Of a DNA stretch of 64,000 bases, positions 61,201 through 64,000 are shown piece after piece; the stretch's first letter is position 1; every line of letters begins with the position of its first letter. Source of the DNA: Nocardioides marinus (lineage in GTDB: Bacteria > Pseudomonadota > Alphaproteobacteria > Rhodobacterales > Rhodobacteraceae); assembly GCA_019801415.1 (NCBI GenBank), contig JAHVJD010000007.1:1-64000 (forward strand), in the 5' to 3' direction. A program made the translations under genes and the position numbers. Below the pieces are notes generated by a model. That model searched no databases. It saw only the letters and a program-made list of their open reading frames with translations, and was not told where the DNA came from.

Positions 61201-61531
61201 GCGCAATCCCCTTGCGGCGGGCGAGATCCTGCAGCGTGGCAAGGCCATAGGACCAATAGCTTTCGCCGCCGATCAGCCGGACGAGGATGCCCCTGGCGCC
61301 CTCCAGCGTCTGTTCCGCGTAGACGTCGACCGACAGCGGGTGCTTCAGCGCCACCAGATTGGCAAGGCGCAAAGTCGGCAGCTTGCCGTCCGCACGGTGC
61401 CACCCCGCCGCAAAAGCCCCGAGGTCGCTGTCGGAGAAGGACAGCACCACGAGATCCGCAGGCGTCTGGCCGAGATCCTGCGGCGTGTCGGTCTCGTCAA
61501 GGCCGTGGCTTTCGCGGAAGACGACGTGCAT
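58286..61531 (-). CDS. cobN: Cobaltochelatase large subunit CobN
   Basis: A 1,081-aa CobN/Mg-chelatase H-type subunit that inserts cobalt into hydrogenobyrinic a,c-diamide together with CobS and CobT, which are not in this window. Recognisable segments: VLILSTYPGRDHNLAHAVGLD-type core (LALILSTYPGRDHNLAHAVG), VDDYHDLDRTPRHAYVAFYL, IHIGAHGTLEWLPGKAVALS and the C-terminal SMMSHGFRGAAEIAATLDHM. It is somewhat shorter than the roughly 1,270 aa of well-known CobN proteins. Preceded by a 161-bp gap with a large stem. Confidence 0.9.
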   Translation of the reverse strand: MHVVFRESHGLDETDTPQDLGQTPADLVVLSFSDSDLGAFAAGWHRADGKLPTLRLANLVALKHPLSVDVYAEQTLEGARGILVRLIGGESYWSYGLATLQDLARRKGIALAVLPADGREDARLDALSTLPVSTLRRLQALCDTGGAVAAQAALAQLSLAAGLYAGPVLGLKSMPDHGFYDPDKGVLADLPPQDKPLVLVSFYRSYLTAADTAPVDALIAELRTRGYAAFGAFAASLKAPTAADWLREKLPALTPAAIINATAFSAQGTDGSASPLSTTGCPVFQVALSTARKKDWREADRGLSPADLAMHVVLPEVDGRIFAGVVSFKSPGKKDPELQYSRFAHRADAERIKSAVDRVEGWLRLAKLPNADKRLALILSTYPGRDHNLAHAVGLDALASCDEILRELSAQGYAVEALESTGLRLMEETLSVPLADYKAALATLPQDLQDTLAEAWGRPEEDPDCRDDAFHFKALRAGNALVALQPERGEVKNRVDDYHDLDRTPRHAYVAFYLWLRGQTDALIHIGAHGTLEWLPGKAVALSGLCWPEVLTGPLPVIYPFIVNDPGEAAQAKRRIGAVTIGHLPPPLAQTNLPEGMARLECLLDEYSTADGLDPARRDRLIDDIRAEAQGTGVEADLGLTPETSPAEAITRIDAFVCDIKESQYGEGLHIFGTGQCGAEERAGLIAALDGKIVTPGPSGSPFRGREDVIPTGRNLFTTDPRAVPSRAAHAQGVKLAEELLRRHLQDHGDWPRGLVIDLWGSATMRTAGEEFAMALHLAGLAPKWDEGSERVSGFEVLPLSMLNRPRIDVTLRVSGLFRDVFPGLAQMFETAAAALAAREETAADNPYLTETPRVFGPKPGQYGLSMTPHLDDYTDAARQAAGEAWLNASSHAIDAKGAITDARDALETRLQSADSFVHLQDLPETDLLVASDYAAHEAGFAAAMARIGQAAPALYHLDATRPDKPQARSLSEEIARVTRARAANPDWATSMMSHGFRGAAEIAATLDHMAAFAHLAQVVQPHLFDLYFDATLGREDLVEFMQRENPAALQAMRDRFRALHDAGLWTTRRNSIMAALEGTA

Positions 61532-61569
61532 GGGTCAGGCCTTTCGCGAGTGGTGCTTCAAAGCGCTGA

Positions 61570-61639
61570 GGGCAGCGCCCGGCCCGGCGGGGCGGGAAGC
61601 GAAGCGCCCGCCCCGTGGGGGGCGGGACGGGCGCTGCCC
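61570..61639 (-). promoter_or_regulatory. Large stem between cobW and cobN
   Basis: A perfect 12-bp inverted repeat (GGGCAGCGCCCG with CGGGCGCTGCCC) closes a 46-nt GC-rich loop that can itself fold. Found in the cobW-cobN gap. Without a T-run it is more likely a message-stabilising or attenuating stem than a terminator. Confidence 0.5.
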
Positions 61640-61692
61640 GGCGTGCCGCCGGGCCGAGACGCTCGAAATCTGGCACTTCGCTTCCATTGCTA

Positions 61693-62727
61693 TCAGGCCC
61701 CCAGCTCGGCGCGGATGGCCTGTTCGTCGATGTTGTCATGCTCGGCAATGACCACCAGGGCGGTCTTGCGCGGCTGCGCCCCCCAGGGCTGGTCGTACTG
61801 GGCGCGCAAACGCTCACCCACGGCCTGAACCAGCATCCGCATCGGTTTTCCCTCCACCGCGACATAGCCTTTGACGCGCAGGATGTTGCGTTCGCGGGCG
61901 AGTTTTACGATGGCATTCTGCAGCGCTTCCGGGTCGGAGACTTCGCCCATTTCGACCACGATGCTTTCAAAATCGTCATGCTCATGGTCGTGGTGGCCGT
62001 CGTGGTGGCTCGGGCGGGCATCGAGATCGTCCTCGGCCGCCGCACCGAGACCCAGGATGATGCGCGGGTCGATGACACCTTCGCTCATCGGCAGGATCGG
62101 CAACTTGCGCGGCGCCTCGGCTTCGATCACTGCGCGGGCTTTCTCGACGCCTGCGTCGCCGGCCAGGTCGGCCTTGGACAAAAGCACGATGTCGGCGCAG
62201 GAGATCTGGTCCTCGAACACCTCGGACAGCGGGGTTTCGTGATCGAGGCTGTCATCCGCCTCGCGCTGGGCCTGAACGGCGTCCAGATCCGGCGCGAACT
62301 GGCCCTTGGCGACGGCCTCGGCATCGGCCAGCGCAATCACCCCGTCAACGGTGATGCGGGAGCGGATCGCGGGCCAGTCGAAGGCCTTCAAGAGCGGCTT
62401 GGGCAGCGCCAGGCCGGAGGTTTCGATCACGATGTGGTCGGGCTTTTCCGGCAGTGCCATCAGCTGTTCGATGGTGGGAATGAAGTCATCCGCCACGGTG
62501 CAGCAGATGCAGCCGTTGGCGAGCTCCATGATGTTTTCCGCCGGGCAGTTGTCGTCGGCGCAAGATTTCAGGATATCGCCGTCGACCCCGGCGGTGCCGA
62601 ACTCGTTCACCACCACGGCCAGGCGCTTGCCCTGCGGGTTCTGCATCAGGTGGCGGATCAGCGTGGTCTTGCCCGCGCCCAGGAAGCCGGTGATGACGGT
62701 GACGGGGATCTTGTTGAGATCGCTCAT
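61693..62727 (-). CDS. cobW: CobW-type GTPase metallochaperone
   Basis: A 344-aa COG0523 GTPase, thought to deliver cobalt to the chelatase. Walker A GFLGAGKT (residues 14-21), the metal motif GCICCTV, NEFGTAGVDG and a His-rich stretch (SHHDGHHDHEHDD) between domains, followed by a C-terminal CobW domain (NILRVKGYVAVEGKPMRMLV). It begins 3 nt after the DUF1636 gene and precedes cobN, which supports the cobalt role. Confidence 0.9.
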   Translation of the reverse strand: MSDLNKIPVTVITGFLGAGKTTLIRHLMQNPQGKRLAVVVNEFGTAGVDGDILKSCADDNCPAENIMELANGCICCTVADDFIPTIEQLMALPEKPDHIVIETSGLALPKPLLKAFDWPAIRSRITVDGVIALADAEAVAKGQFAPDLDAVQAQREADDSLDHETPLSEVFEDQISCADIVLLSKADLAGDAGVEKARAVIEAEAPRKLPILPMSEGVIDPRIILGLGAAAEDDLDARPSHHDGHHDHEHDDFESIVVEMGEVSDPEALQNAIVKLARERNILRVKGYVAVEGKPMRMLVQAVGERLRAQYDQPWGAQPRKTALVVIAEHDNIDEQAIRAELGA

Positions 62728-62730
62728 GAA

Positions 62731-63156
62731 TTACTCCTCAGAAGGAAAGGCGGCCGGCGGGATGCGGGCGACGGATTGTTTGCGAAAGACGGTGGGGCGC
62801 TCGCGCCAGGGCACCAGCCCGTCGGCGGTGGCGGCATAGGCGGCGGTGCCTGCAAGGATTTCGGCGACATGCGCGTCCGGGTCCATGTCGCCGTAGATGT
62901 AGCTCCAGCGCGCTTCGCCGCCGGTCAGCGCAACGGAGCAGCCGCGCGAACAGGCCGACAGGCATTTCACACCGCGCAGGGTGACGCCCTCGGGCATGCC
63001 CGCTTCTTTCAGGGCAGCGTGCAGGATGGCGCCGGGACGGGTGGCCTCCGGGTCGGCGCCTTCGGTGCGGCAGGTCAGGCACACGGTCAGGGTGACCGGG
63101 TCTTTCGGGGCGGCGGTGGGCGCCTGTTCGTCAGCCAAAGGCACGTCTCCTGTCAT
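62731..63156 (-). CDS. DUF1636 family protein (ferredoxin-like), first gene of the cob operon
   Basis: A DUF1636-type protein, 141 aa from the ATG used here. Cysteines VCLTCRTEG and KCLSACSRGCSV fit a 2Fe-2S or similar site, as in the copy at the far end of the operon. A TTG six codons in has AGGAG 8 nt upstream and may be the true start (135 aa). It follows a cobalamin riboswitch and leads the cobW-cobN operon. Pathway role unknown. Confidence 0.8.
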   Translation of the reverse strand: MTGDVPLADEQAPTAAPKDPVTLTVCLTCRTEGADPEATRPGAILHAALKEAGMPEGVTLRGVKCLSACSRGCSVALTGGEARWSYIYGDMDPDAHVAEILAGTAAYAATADGLVPWRERPTVFRKQSVARIPPAAFPSEE

Positions 63157-63249
63157 TGCAGGCATGCGGGATGGCCGAAAAGGGGCGGCGGTCTGCCTGC
63201 CTCTCACCCGGTCGCGGAACACCCCGCCCGCCCGTTGATCTCTCACACG

Positions 63250-63430
63250 CTGGCAGGTCTCCCGGCTTGCGGATGCCAGGGCGTTCGCCCTGTCGGCCAT
63301 CCTGCCTTCCCGGGGTGTCCCAGTGGCATGGCGGCCTCATCCGGTCACGGTCGCGGGGGCGGCTGTGCTTGGGCCGTCAGTGGCCACTGTCACATTCCCT
63401 CTTCGCCTGCAATTGCAGGAACCAGCGAAA
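63250..63430 (-). promoter_or_regulatory. Cobalamin riboswitch upstream of the main cob operon
   Basis: On the minus strand: GAAGAGGGAATGTGACAG, CCGCCCCCGCGACCGTGACC, GCCACTGGG, CCCGGGAAGGC and the 3' B12-box-like AAGCCGGGAGACCTGCC, in the order of the cobalamin riboswitch. It lies about 95 nt before the first gene of the operon and should reduce its expression when cobalamin is abundant. Confidence 0.88.
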
Positions 63431-63491
63431 CCCCCTTGCGCTATCGCGCCCTTCTTTGTCAAGACTTGCGCCAAACAGCTGGAGAGCCCCC

Positions 63492-64000
63492 ATGAGCGAA
63501 AAGTCTGAAACCGGCATTTCAGAAGAAGAAGCCGCCCGTCACGCGTCCAAGATGGCCAAGAAAAAGGCCGCGCGCGACCGGATGATGAAAACCAAGGACG
63601 GCGAGAAGGGGCTGATCATTGTCCACACCGGGCCGGGCAAGGGCAAATCCTCGTCCGGTTTTGGCATGATTATGCGCTGCATCGCCCACAAGATGCCCTG
63701 CGCAGTGGTGCAGTTCATCAAGGGCGCCTGGCAGACCGGCGAGCGCACGCTGATCGAGGAGAACTTCAGCGATCTCTGCCAGTTCTACGCGATGGGCGAA
63801 GGGTTCACCTGGGAGACCCAGGACAAGGCCCGCGACATCGCCGCCGCGCAAAAGGGCTGGGAGAAGGCCAAGGAGATGATCCTGGACGAGCGCAACACCA
63901 TGGTGCTGCTGGACGAGATCAACATCGCGCTGCGCTATGAGTATCTGGACCTGGAAGAGGTGCTGGAGTTCCTGGTGGAGAAGAAGCCGCCGATGACCCA
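63492..64000 (+). CDS. cobO: Cob(I)yrinic acid a,c-diamide adenosyltransferase CobO, partial
   Basis: The first 169 codons of a CobO/BtuR adenosyltransferase, cut by the window edge. It adds the adenosyl group to the cobalt. Features: a basic N-terminal extension, P-loop TGPGKGKSSSGFG (residues 46-58), AVVQFIKGAWQTGE, and LLDEINIALRYEYLD. GGAG lies about 8 nt before the ATG. It diverges from the riboswitch-controlled cob operon. Confidence 0.9.
   Translation, partial: MSEKSETGISEEEAARHASKMAKKKAARDRMMKTKDGEKGLIIVHTGPGKGKSSSGFGMIMRCIAHKMPCAVVQFIKGAWQTGERTLIEENFSDLCQFYAMGEGFTWETQDKARDIAAAQKGWEKAKEMILDERNTMVLLDEINIALRYEYLDLEEVLEFLVEKKPPMT

Noticed and set aside
59945-61828. 627-codon frame on the plus strand opposite cobN
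   Set aside because: Shadow of cobN, which has clear family motifs on the other strand.
1-64000. CRISPR arrays
   Set aside because: No regularly spaced repeats of 23-40 bp with unique spacers were seen. The 10-bp repeats at 3824 and 41613 are too short and are explained as binding sites.

Overview
The window looks like chromosome of an alphaproteobacterium of the Rhodobacterales/Roseobacter group. This rests on the aerobic (CobG/CobN) cobalamin operon with CbtAB cobalt uptake and CobE, the TRAP-TAXI, BCCT and GtsABC-type transporters, the GC-rich coding style with frequent ATGA/GTGA start-stop overlaps, and a recombinase/DUF2924 island of a kind common in alphaproteobacteria. The species is not named here.

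Layout. (1) 1-3.85 kb: remnant of an integrated element on the minus strand, with a small ORF, a zinc-ribbon/Toprim primase-like protein, a winged-helix protein, small ORFs, DUF2924 and a serine recombinase that stops early. Three 10-bp iterons precede it. (2) 4.5-18.0 kb: a ten-gene minus-strand catabolic operon of unknown substrate: FAD oxidoreductase, IlvD/Edd dehydratase, ADP-forming acyl-CoA synthetase, two enoyl-CoA hydratase-family proteins, aldehyde dehydrogenase, enolase-superfamily enzyme, TRAP-TAXI binding protein, fused TRAP permease and DapA-like lyase. A divergent LysR gene faces it, and a matching LysR box lies both in the divergent intergenic region and inside the operon. (3) 18.98-20.44 kb: a decayed but full-length IS5-family element and a broken HTH/WYL-type regulator. 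(4) 20.5-27.9 kb: a three-gene defence-type operon made of a TM0106-type nuclease/DEDD exonuclease/SF1 helicase fusion, a large multi-domain McrB and McrC. (5) 28.3-36.3 kb: a second catabolic/transport module with LysR, RidA, KGSADH-like aldehyde dehydrogenase, a divergent M19 dipeptidase-like protein lacking usual metal ligands, a BCCT transporter and two unassigned genes, with LysR dyads at both ends of the regulator gene.

(6) 36.4-43.9 kb: a glucose-type ABC importer operon with glucokinase, divergent from an OmpR-type response regulator and its kinase. The intergenic region carries CTGTTAC repeats on a 10-bp period, a likely operator for the regulator. (7) 44.2-46.8 kb: a membrane hybrid kinase followed by an acyl-homoserine-lactone synthase with no LuxR partner in the window. 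(8) 46.8-64 kb: cobalamin synthesis. One cobalamin riboswitch precedes cbtB-cbtA-(His-rich exported protein), with cobF farther on; the other precedes DUF1636-cobW-cobN-cobG-cobH-cobI-cobJ-(cobK inverted)-cobL-cobE-cobM-cobB-cobA-DUF1636. cobO starts on the plus strand and runs off the window.

The two most noteworthy systems are the nuclease-helicase/McrBC island, with its regulator relic, and the uncharacterised catabolic operon with its shared LysR box. All assignments are from reading translated sequence and motifs; no database search was made.
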